DNA of 64,000 bases, taken from Lingula anatina. Taxonomy: Eukaryota; Brachiopoda; Lingulata; Lingulida; Lingulidae. The stretch is taken from contig NW_019773588.1 of the NCBI RefSeq assembly GCF_001039355.2, positions 1 through 64,000 of the forward strand, in the 5' to 3' direction. Under the pieces are notes generated by a model, which worked only from the letters and a program-made list of their open reading frames with translations, did not search any database and was not told the DNA's origin. This document shows positions 27,001-39,600 of this stretch, piece after piece. The position numbers and the translations under genes are program-made. The number at the start of each line of letters is the position of its first letter. The first letter of the stretch is position 1.

Positions 27001-30000
27001 CAACTGTAACCCAATGTATCATGCAATGGTCAGTGATGAATGAGCATTGAAGTATCAGAATATATGTTTGACTTTTCAGAATTAAATAATGCCTGTCTTG
27101 TTTTTCAGGGGACATCCATGTATACTATGAAATCAAGAAAGGTTCAGTCAGTAATCTGAATGTGAACAAAATATTGGCAGAACCAGGTCAGGACTTTGTT
27201 CCCAAGACTGGCAGTATAGTTATCCATGATGGAGCAAACTCTGGTAATATAGAGGTCCAGATTGTAGATGATGAGGCCCCAGAGGTGGATGAAGTGTTCA
27301 TTGTTAGTCTGACCAGAGTGGAGAAAGTGAACCCTGATAACAGCACATTTGAACCATCACTTGGTAGGTGTTAAGCCATATTTCCATTCAGGTTGGTTCC
27401 GCCTATCTTAGTCTGCTTTGTCTAATTATGATGAGTTTATAATTGCCTTAGGAAATCAATTTAAAGGCAGGCAACTTATTTATGGGATTAGAAAATAAAG
27501 AACACATTTTTCTGCTGCACATCTAATTCAAAGTCAACAATAGCTTTTGCTTTATTTCTAGTGATGAAATAGATAAGATACAATATCAATAGCAGCCTTT
27601 CATATAAAAAGATAATTGTAACTTAGATTGGGTTTCAGATATGTTTTACAAGTATCTGATGTTGAAATTGTTTACATATTTATTTTTAGCATCAGCTGAC
27701 ATTACTGCTGAAGTACTTATAAGCGCTAATGATGGCACTAAAGGAGAGGTTTACTTTCCTGCTGATTCTGCCAGGTAATCCTCAACCTCCTGAATATTTT
27801 TGCAGGGAACATAATCCTTTTAAAGTTATGTTTCATCTAACATGAAGGAACATGTTTCTATGGCTATTTCTGCATTTAGTTTCACAGCAAGCCATAGGAA
27901 GTGTAATTGAGAGGTTGATAGATATGGCCAATGATTTTTATAACCAATAATGACTTATTACAGGATTACAGTCAATGAAACCAATGTAAACTTCTCCCTG
28001 ACCATAGTTCGAGGACGTGGAACATTTGGCAATGTGTCTGTGTTTGTATATGCCAGGAGCTTAGGGGAGGGAGCAAGGACAGAACAGGACTACTCTGTGA
28101 AGACACAGGTAATTAACTGGAGGTGATAACTTATCATCTTGTCACAGTCAAATTTTACACAAATCATGAGTAAATGCATCCAGTCCTAGTAGTAGTTAAT
28201 GAGAAATATAATTGAATCAAGTACTCATCAAGGTTTGGTCAGTAACTTGTGAAAGGTCTCAAATTGAGATTTTTAATTTTAATTGTTGTTAAATAAATAG
28301 CAATTTCCTGTATTTGATTCTGAATCACTTATATTCCTTACATTCATTAATGTTGTAGAGTTGTTTTTTCACTTTATGCATCTGTACTTTTGATACCTAT
28401 AGGTCCATTTAAAAAAGTTAACATGGAAATTGTTTAAATAAGTAGTACTACATGTATTTTTGTAACAGTGAGATTACCTTATACTTCACAGGATGTGGTA
28501 TTCCTTGATGGAGAAACCACCAAACAGGTTATGGTTCAGGTGTTTGATGATAATGAAGCAGAGGCAGATGAACAATTTGAAGTGGTATTAGCTAGCCCAA
28601 AGGAAGGTTTACTGTTGGGAGAGCCACACAGAGGTAGGTTCACCAGTGCTGCAGCTAACTTTCATCTCTTTCTGCTGTCACATTTGTTGATGAAAGAATC
28701 ATATAATGTATGATACAGTTAAATTGATGATGTTTAACAAAATATGATTAGTTATATTTCAGATGTATGATATGGAGACATATTACAGTGTGCTAGTTTC
28801 ATTGCTAGATTAATATGTCATTTTGATTTTAAAATCAATTTCATGGAACTAAAGATGATATGCTCTGTTTTATATGTACAAAAGTATTTTCTCTGACATG
28901 TTTCTTTTAAATATATCTTATGTTTGAAAGATAGTTTGAAAATTATGGTGTCTTACAAATAAAACCACTGGTAGATTTTGGTCACAGAATTGTGCATATT
29001 TGAATTTGTGTAATTTTCCTACTTTTCATGTGTTTGTTATCATAAGACCATTTCATGATTGTTGTAACTCTCTGTGCTAATCTTGACTTTACCTTTGCTT
29101 CCTATAGCTCTCATAACCATCCTTGGAAGTCTTAGTCTCACCACTCCTGTGAGCTTATCTGCTAGTGCTACTACTACTACTACTGCCACTACTACAACAG
29201 CCATTGCTACTACTACTACTACTACTTCTAATTTCACACTACTAAATACCACTATAGTGTTATCAGCATCTACTAACTATTTACAACTAACATCAACAGT
29301 GTCAGATGTGCATGGTTTCGATAGTTTTACTGATGCTGCAACTTCCACTGCTCTGACGTCTGCTACAGTTCAATTTGAGACTACAAGCAGTTCCAGCCCC
29401 ACTCCTTTTACTAACAGATCTTTAACAACAAGTACAAAAATTCTACTAATTTTACTATGAATAACATAAATTTAACAAGTGATTAGATTAGATATTTTTA
29501 AGGCATTTAATTAAATTTAACTTATATATTTCATTAGAGAACAGTGAAAATACTTATTTAATATTTTCTACAGAATGAAGATATTTTTGCATGTGTTAGT
29601 GTTGGATGTTCCAGTACACCACAGCTAAACTCATATTCTTTGTAACACTAAGAACCTTTGTCTTTGATCTTTTTCAAGGAAATTTTGCATGGGTGTAGAA
29701 ATATTTCATACTTCATGCACAGGGAAACTGCAGAAAACATGATACTCACTTGCACTACATGTACATTTACTTCATGCATGGAATGAAGACTGATGTAGAA
29801 AGGCTCACAGAAAAATCTTCTCTGCCATGAAAAGTCAGGAGATATGATTTTATTTTATTTATATAAATTAGGAATTTATAGCTTGATATATTTTAGAACA
29901 TATATTTTTAATTTTCCGTTTTGATGTAATCATGTTTATCTTCCATGGCAGAAAGGTGTAAATAAAAGATGGCAGTACCAGCCTTAAATGTTTCAGACTA

Positions 30001-30364
30001 GAATTGATGTTTCTATTTGTCATTCAGTGGTCATTCTTGTGCTCTCTCTTGCCTCCTCAACCCCTCTTCCCATGATCAATTTAAAACTACCTGAATGTTT
30101 CAGACCATCATGTCCATCTTATCTAAAATATCTGTTTCACATTAGTATATGTGTAGTAGTCACATTTCCATTCCCCCCTTTTCTGTCACACATATGTGCA
30201 ACTTCTATTCATGCATTCATGACTGTTTTGATAATGTTATTTCATTTTCAGGCCTGCTATAATAGCGTGCACAATTCTATTTATATTGATAACTTTGAAA
30301 GTGTAACAAGTGCAACAAGCACTGTTTCATATCCCTTTTCTTTTGAAAATTGGAATTGCAACAA

Positions 30365-30439
<75 letters not shown>

Positions 30440-30474
30440 TCAGGTATATATATATAATAGAATATATATATACA

Positions 30475-30524
<50 letters not shown>

Positions 30525-30559
30525 TCAGGTATATATATATAATAGAATATATATATACA

Positions 30560-30650
<91 letters not shown>

Positions 30651-33600
30651 ACAATTAATTATTTCATGACACAGATTTTGAAAAATAATTACATAGCCTC
30701 TGTTATTGCTTTTGGAAAAAATCTTGTTTTACCCTGCACAAACAACAATTTTAAATCTAAAACTATGAATGTTACAGTAATCATAGAATTGCCTGTAAGT
30801 CTACACATATTTGATGCATGCATGCATGTGACCACACTCACTAGACACTACAATACATACAGTGTTTGCATCTACCAGTGTGCTAAAAACTGTTTATATG
30901 ACAAGACATATATTTTTTTAATAATTCAAAGAAAAACTGAATACATGCAGGTCTTGGGTTATCTGTCTCTGGCTCATAATATGATAGTGGCACAAGTAGT
31001 TGCAAACACTGTTTTATACCTTGATGTGTGACTCAGTTTAATGTCTCGCCTGTTGTTTTCAGCTGTCATTACTATCACAGCCAATGATGGAGCTGGGGGG
31101 ACTGTCAACTTTGACTCTGATGCCAACATCACCCTGGTGGAACCCACTGGTGCCAACACCCTGGGAAGCAAGGCAGAACTCAGGCTAACTAGGGGCCCTG
31201 GGGTGTTTGGGGTGGTGGTTGTGCCATTTTTAGTTCTGGCTTCCAAGGGTGGAAATGTCACTGATGTCACACCTGTAGATGGCTTTGTTACTTTTCAAGA
31301 TAGAGAGGTGGGTGGATGATATTCAAAAAGAATACAAAACTAATCTTAGATGTTAAATAAAAATCAAAGTCATAGTACTTGTTTTGAATTCTGTTTCTAC
31401 AGTCACCCTGCCTTGAGGAGAATGAGTTGTCAGAATGTACATGTATGTAAACCACTTAGGGATTGAACACTTGTTCATTTCTGATTGTAATCTTTAGCAA
31501 CTGACCCCTGAAGGACTTTCTATTCACCTGGTCATTGTTAAAGGTGAACTTGTGAAATCATTAGGGCATATGTGAACTGGGTGACAACTGAAGTCTGACA
31601 GTCAAGACTGAACTATTGTCTCTATGCTATATAGTATCTTTGCCTCATTATTTTAACTGAGATTAGACCACGGTGGAAGTAAAGAACAAAAGACTCAGAC
31701 ATGGTGTAACTCGGGTAACCACACTTCTTGCATGAATGCATTATAACCCGCTAATGGACCCGTGCTCTAAATAAGATAGATCCCTCATCAGCGAGGGTTA
31801 TGAGACATCTACTCGTGCTTTGCACTCGTGTATGCCAGATAACCCTCGCTGCCTCGGGGTCTATCTATTACTTGGAAATAGAACTTATTGTGAGCTGATA
31901 TATGAGGGAGCTTCACCCAAGGAAAGAAGGTCAGTCAAAAGGGGAATGTTGATTTCACTTCATTTGTCTGTTGTAGTAGATGGGACTGCTTTAGCAGAAA
32001 AGTAATTGATTTAGGTGATCTGTGCAAAAATGTTTAAATAGCTGAATTTATTAACACATACTTCTTTCACTTTTGTAGGGCAGCAGAGTGCTTCAGATCT
32101 CAGCTGTAGCAGACAACATTCCTGAATTACTTGAGGCATTCACTGTGATTCTGGGACCACCTCAAGGGGGAGCCACATTAGGCAATGTCAGACATAGAAC
32201 TATTTTCATTGCTGAAAATGATTCACCTTATGGTTTAATGCAGATATATCCTATGGGAATGAGGTATGCTTATATATGTTTTGAAAAATAAAAAAACACT
32301 GTTTATTTCTAAGTTGATGGTGATTTAGTGCCAAATGTCGATGAACGTGCAAATCATACTCTTTAGTTTCTTAAAAGATGATATTAATTTTTTGATATAT
32401 ACTAATTGTTTTTTTTAAATAATTAATAATGAAGATATGTACCTTTAAATTCTAGATTGAAAACCTATTTGAGAACATCCAGTAAAAATCAGCCTCTTCT
32501 AGTCCCATTTCTTTCAGAAATAGTAGCATAAGTGTGGGTCAAGTCCATTAAGTTCTAGATTGATGACCTATTTGAGAACATCCAATATTAATCAGTCTCC
32601 TCTAATGCCATTTTTTCAGGAATAGCAGCATAAGTGTTGAAGAAAGTGTGGGTCAAGTTTACTTTGAAATAATTCGATCTCAAGGCCTTCTTGGTCGTGT
32701 AACTGTAGATGTCGCCACCAGGTCTGACAGTGCACAGCAATCCCAGCTTGTTTTTGGTGTCAACCTCACCCTATCTTCTACACAAACCATAAAGTCCACA
32801 GGAGCAAGTAGTTGGCACAGTTTCAAGATGGCAGACATGAGCTACGCCTTGTTGGTGAATAGTCATAATGCTAGAGGGTTCAATACAACCATAGGGAGTG
32901 ATGGTTCTGCAGGATTCTTGACTGCAAATGATATACGTACATCTGTGATCTATAGATGGCAAGGAGTCTATGTGCCCATACAGGTAATTAATGGAAGGAG
33001 TGCACTTTGACAGTATTGCTTTGGGCTTCTTTGCTAGTCGGTTTGGTATTGTAACTGATTACGTTTTTCTGCTGTCTCAATTATAATGTGTCTGAAACTG
33101 GATTTAACAATATTTTTTCATGACAATAACAACAATAACAATATTTTTTTAAGAGCCTAGATTTTATGTTTTTGTTAGTGCATTTCAATGTATATGGCAT
33201 ATGGTGAAAAGTTGTCTTTAAATTTTTATTGATGTACTAATTATTTATTTTGTATTGTTCATTTTATGCATTGATTGATTGTTGTTTTCAGACTATTGAA
33301 ACAGATGGTGGTACCAAAGCCACCTCATTCACATATACAAGCCGTGAATATATCATCATAGCTAACCATGGTAGCCTGGGGAGATATGAGACTTATACAA
33401 GAGTGTATGCAGTACTGGATTCTGGGACCTTACAAGTGGTAGTTAAACAGTTATTATAAGTTGATTTAAGCATATATATTTTATAAGACATATTTTGGCA
33501 CTTTAGTCTCCAATCTTCTCCTTGTTGAGGAAAGGGGGTGGTGGTGTAGAACTGTTCATGGTTACTCTCCACATAAGATATCTCTGAGCACTGAATGATA

Positions 33601-36600
33601 TATTGGGTAAGTACTTTGGGCAATTTCAGTGCATGTCCCATGTTTCAAAGATGTCAATTTGTACCCCAAAACCTTTACTTTTATTAATATCCTCCACTAG
33701 CTTCAAGACATTCCATCCAGAGGTGCCAAAGATGTTACAGTGTTCACAGCAGGGGGGCAGAATTACCTGGTGATAGCCAACTATATAGACAATAACATGA
33801 ACACCAATATAGACAGTGCAGTATACCAGTGGGATATGAACAACAGGAGGTTTATTAACACACCTGTACAGGTATTATATGATAAGGAAACCTTTGATTG
33901 ATCAGTATATTACATAAGACATATTTTGGCACTTAAGTCTCCAATCTTCTCCTTGTTGAGGACTTAGCATAGAGAATTCGAATGTAAGATTTCTCAATTT
34001 TGCTGGTTCAGGAAATTTTGAAGAATTAACTTTTTGTTGCATCTGTCGGACTTGATTGATGGATTCATATATTCAAAAAAGATTTATAAATGTGAAAAAT
34101 GTAAACTTAAAAGTTTGAAAGTGAAGACCTTTTGCACACATGATCTGGGATTTGTAGTAAATACATACAAATATTATTTGTGTTTTTTAATTTACAGATG
34201 TTGTCCACACATGGAGCTTCATCTGTGACCACCTTTGAAATATCAGGGACCACCTACCTGGCTGTAGCTAACCACTATGATTCCCAGCAGCAAGATTATG
34301 AAATAGAGTAAGCGACAGTACTATAAATGTACACTTTCTTTTCTTTGAGCAAGTTTTCTTTTAGAAAAAAATTAGTTTTACTTTGAGTTCGATTGTCAGT
34401 GTGAAAAAAAGTACAAAGTAACAACGGTGGAAAGTGGTGGTTTAGTATTGGTATTTTGAGATCAGTTAGTTCTATGGATGTGGAAGAAAAGGTTGTATGA
34501 AATCTCATGATTAAGTGCATGATGATTACATTGGGATTAGTCTCTATAAATATTTTGCAATCTAATGTGATGAGCATATATTATGAAATATGAAGGTTCC
34601 CTTAACTTTTTTTCAGTTCTGTGATTTTCAAGTTTGGAACAGACAACCGTTTCACTCTTCACCAGTCAATTCCCAGTAAGGGTGCAACTGCAGTGGAAGC
34701 CTTTACTGTTGGTGCCACCACCTATTTAATGATTGGAAACAATAGGAATAATGCTCAAAACAGCCAACAGATGTCAGCACTTTACAAATGGGAAAATAAT
34801 GCCTTTGTAAAGCAGCAAGATATCACTACCAATGGGGTCCAGAGTATTAAGTCATATGTAGCCAATAATGGTATACGTAAGTAACTGATATTGAAAGTGC
34901 TTTCCTGAACTCTTTTTGGTCACATCACACATCAGCTTGGAGCTACTAGTTGACATCTGGTAAACTTCAAAAAGATTTGAGAAAAGTAATTCTAGTATGT
35001 TTTGCAAAAATAATGTGAATTTTTGTACTCCTTGTTTGTGCTCATATCAGATGTGATTGTTTTAATTTACAGTCGAGATTGTTAACTGGGATTTTATGCC
35101 CTCATTTATTCAGAAAATGTTTAATAGGAACACATTTATCTACTTTGAAACATTTGATTTGACTCTAGAATAATGTATATTTCATAATTTCAACTCTCGT
35201 CATTTCAGGACAATTAGCTGTTGCAAATGCAGAAGGAAATTCACAAATCCTGATCTGGAATGGTGCCAGGAACCAGTTAGATGTGACCTGGACTGGACCC
35301 CCTGCAGTGGACCTTCAGCCAATCAGAATTGAGCAAGAATCAGGACCAATCACACTCATTGCAGAAGCTGCAGCAGGCACTACATTGAAAGAGTCCCATT
35401 TATACCTGACCTCTCTACTTGGGGATAGTGATTATGTTCCAAGGTATGCAATTTATTTGTCAATTTTGATACATTCTTATGGTCTCAAAGATAAAAACAT
35501 CACACAATAAGAATAACTGTGTACCTCCTATATCAATTTATTTGTCATTTTTTTGATAATTACATAGTTTACAGTACTTTGTGAGGCCTCGTCCTGATTG
35601 TATATTAGAAAAGTTTTTGTTCTTTTAAACTGATTAAATAAATTGCCAGCCCATATGTACTAGAAAACATTTAGTTAACATAAACATTTCAGGAACAATT
35701 TTGTGTTTGTTAATTTTACATATGGTCAAACCAGAGCAAACGGCATTGTAAAGCTTAAAAGAATGCGTTTGAAGTATTTTGAAAATTTGTGAGCAGGAAT
35801 GTCACATGCATATAAACAGTGTTGTGATACTCTGCCTTTGTTGTGATCTTGTCTTCAACCCCTTCCTTTAATCCTTCCTTATTCAGCCCTGTGTTCTTTG
35901 GAGAATCCAGGCAGGTCATCCTGTAGTTAGACTGCTTGTACATTTGTGATAGTTTTTTTTTTAGAATAGTTATTAATCATCCTAACCTGTGGCATTTTAT
36001 CCAGATATGTTAATATTTATGATGATTATGTATATGCTTAGAAAGCAATTTTGTTTGCAATTTTTAATTTGTTTAGCTCCTGCTACTTGGTGCATGAACT
36101 ATGGAAATGACCCAACACTGTCTTTTCATTGGCGTTTCACATTCTAGTTGACACTAACTTGAAAAGAGGTTACTTATATTATTAAGGACCATAAAACTCA
36201 GCATTTACAAGACTCTCATGATACTTTTTGATGAGGGTATGAATATGTCACCTTGAACTTTAAAAGGTCAAAAAGGTCACCTCACCCTTAAATATACAGT
36301 AATTTGACCAGAGGAGAAACTGTGACCACTAAATTTGGCAAATATAACTCCTTCATTGTGAACAAGAAACCACGCAGTATCTAAGGTCTACAAGCACTTG
36401 GCAGGAGCTTTTGACCTCTTTGGTCACTACACTTTTCTAGGTATTGCTAGTTTTGTTTATGAAAAGCAAGATAATAATGTTTTTTCTGCATTTTTACACG
36501 TATATTATGATAATATCACTTTATTTATGAATATATATAGTAGAATAATATAAATCATTCTATTAGCTCATTTTAACTAACTTTGTTTTCAGATATTTTG

Positions 36601-39600
36601 CTGTGATTAAATTTTAGCAAGACTGCATATTGATGTTTCTTTGAGAAATATGAAATTATTAGTAATTAATTTGGAATGTGCCATATAGTTTGCTTTAAAT
36701 GTTGATATATGCATTTCATTATATATGATATATAAACCTTGTCCTGCACAGAATAACCCTCACTACAAGAACAGCACTTTTGCATTTGATCCAGTGTTTA
36801 TATGCACTAGTGTAATGGTTACAATGGTTTTAATATAACTGTTATAGTTTTTGAAAAAAAATGCCCAGCTTTTATCAAAGTGCATTCTGCAAAAAGAAAG
36901 AAAGGGGAAATTTGGACACTACTCGTCAGGTTAATTTTTATATTTAACACTATGGCCTGAAGATACAAGCAGCTTAACCATACTTAAAAACCATACTACT
37001 TAAAAAAAGTTTTTGCTCTCGTTATTTGATTCTAAATGACTGAATTTATATTGTTTTTTGTTCTGTCCTTCTTACAGATAGAACACATCAACTTATTTTA
37101 CTTACAGACAATTCACAGTTTCTTACTTTACTGTACTTTCATGATTATCTGATATAACTGATTTTTGATATGATACTAGGACCACAACATTGATATTTGA
37201 ACCTGGCAGAAGAAGGCTGGAGACAGCAATCACTGTTCTGGAGGATGAACTCCCAGAGGACACCGAAACATTCTATGTCTACCTCCAGAATCCCCAAGGC
37301 GGGGCAGAGCTGGGACCACACAGGGAGACAGCCATTCATATCCTGGCTAATGATAATGCCTATGGGATCATCGAGTTTGCTGATGTAAGTTTTTGTGGTT
37401 GTGGTGATATTAGATGAAGTTTTATTCTTTTCAGTAGTGATGAATGTGCTCATCAAGTATTAAACCATAAAAATATAATTTTAGTCTTTACAGATCAGAA
37501 AGTTCCAACTTTTGGAATATAAAAGTTCTGAGAGTTTCCATAATACAATAAAATAAAATTAGAATGGTGTTTCATATTCAAAAAGAAAGAATGAATTTTG
37601 GGGTGGTACAGTATCTATTACTGCAGACATTCATACTTTGAAAAATCAGTTATGTTTTTGGCAGTAGCCAATGCCTGTCACATTAAACTAACCCATGCAT
37701 ACATTCCATAATAATAGCTAATAAAAACCTCACTGTACATGTGATTGTGAAGAATTTAAATTTTATTTGCAACTTGAATATACTGATGTACTTTTAATAG
37801 GAAATATCATTTTCTTTGCAGGACTCTCTGGTGAAGAGAGTAGAAGAGTTAGATGGCCGAGACAACAGAGTTCAACTCAATGTAGTCAGAACCAGGGGGA
37901 CAGTAGGATCGGTCATTGTGCACTGGACAGCAAGTGGTGACCATAATGGACAAAGTGACATCTCACCACTAGAGGGCACTGTAAGCACTTTAAGCTATGA
38001 ACTTAACATACTATCAGATGATACATGAACTTTGAAATAGGATATAATGACTATTATCAGTATATCTAAACTTTCCATCCAAAAGAAACAAAATTCATGT
38101 CCCTGTATATCTGATATCATTGAATTTTCATGACCTAGTTCAGATGGTTAGTCTGAGTAAATTTTTTATTGCGTTATGTGTTTCAGGTTGAGTTCCCCCC
38201 AGGCCAGTCTGTGGCTACTATCACACTGACCATCAAACAAGACACTGATCCTGAGAATGATGAGCTGACTTTTATCACATTGGACAGAGTAGTGAACTCT
38301 GGGTCCGCAATCCCTGGAGAGGGAGCTACTATTGGTTAGTCTTATCAATTTGAAAGATTACACTTGATAAATTCTTGCTTCTTGCTTTTTATAGTTCTTA
38401 CTAGTTGGCAGAGTTTTTGAATTGCAGATTGGAAAACACAGTGAACTGTTTTTAACCTCTATTATAATACTAAATAAATTATTATAATTAATAAATTATT
38501 GAACATTGTCAGATAGTGTTCCATGAAAATCCAATGAATATTTGTTTAGTGTTCATTTCACACACAGATAGCATATGAAATTATGTACCTTTCATTATTT
38601 CCCAACGTAACTTTTGACTGAACTTTTGAATAAAATATGCTGGCCAGCATGAAAAATTTTCAAATGATTACATGTACATGTATATCACCAAATGTCTTGA
38701 TTGCTCCAAGCGAGATTATAATTTACAAGAGCACCTGAATTAACAAGGGTACAATTACATCCTTCTGATTATGCAAGTTCTGAGTGCATATTTAAAACCA
38801 TTCTTTTTATATCTGAATCCAACATCCCTCTTTATATGATTGCAGGAACAAAACAAACCTCCCGTCTGACTGTGATAGCAAATGATTCGCCATATGGTGT
38901 GGTGTCATGGCAGAACACTAGTATCACCAGTGTAGAGCCCACAGTGGATACAACTGTGTCTCTCGTTATTATCAGAGAGCAGGGGGCACAGGAGGCCATA
39001 CAAGTTGCCTACATGTNNNNNNNNNNNNNNNNNNNNNNNNNNNNNNNNNNNNNNNNNNNNNNNNNNNNNNNNNNNNNNNNNNNNNNNNNNNNNNNNNNNN
39101 NNNNNNNNNNNNNNNNNNNNNNNNNNNNNNNNNNNNNNNNNNNNNNNNNNNNNNNNNNNNNNNNNNNNNAATTTTATGTGACTTTTCAGTTCTTATATTT
39201 GAGGCAAAAGTGACAGAAGCACAATAATAGACCAGACCTGAAAGTGACTAAGCTTGTCCTATGGATTATTTTCCTCTTGTTTGGTGTGAAAAGTTTATGG
39301 GCAATAACTTTAATACTTCAAAATTACATTTTGATTAACAGCCAATTTAGTGATTTCACAAACAACACAATATTACAAACTCAGTATAACATACCATTTT
39401 TTCACATTGTGTTTTAGCACTGAGCGTGACATCTCACTCCCAAGTAGCCAGCAGGCAGTGTCAGGCAGGGACTACCAGTCAAAACAGGGGTCTGTTACCA
39501 TGCAGGCAGGGGAGACCAGTGCTGAAGTACAGATCACCATTAAGCCTGTAAGTAATATGGTCTTATTTCAAATCGTTTTTGAAATTATAGCATTTTCTGC

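Larger units (their letters stand above)
29461..31062 (+). other. ADGRV1: 3' UTR of the short isoform, then intron
   Basis: 29461 to about 29985 would be the 3' UTR if the alternative last exon is used. For the long transcript the whole 28634-31062 stretch is intron. It contains the large TA array. No other gene is seen. Confidence 0.55.

Noticed and set aside
30277-31031. Several overlapping Ile/Tyr-rich open frames on both strands
   Set aside because: Produced by the TA array, which lacks stop codons in some frames; no complexity or domain.
31820-32005. 61-codon plus-strand frame
   Set aside because: Starts within the foldback element and has no splice fit with the neighbouring ADGRV1 exons.
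32451-32553. Extra EPTP/Calx-beta exon starting at 32518
   Set aside because: It lacks 12 bases of the real exon and reaches an in-frame TAA within about a dozen codons.
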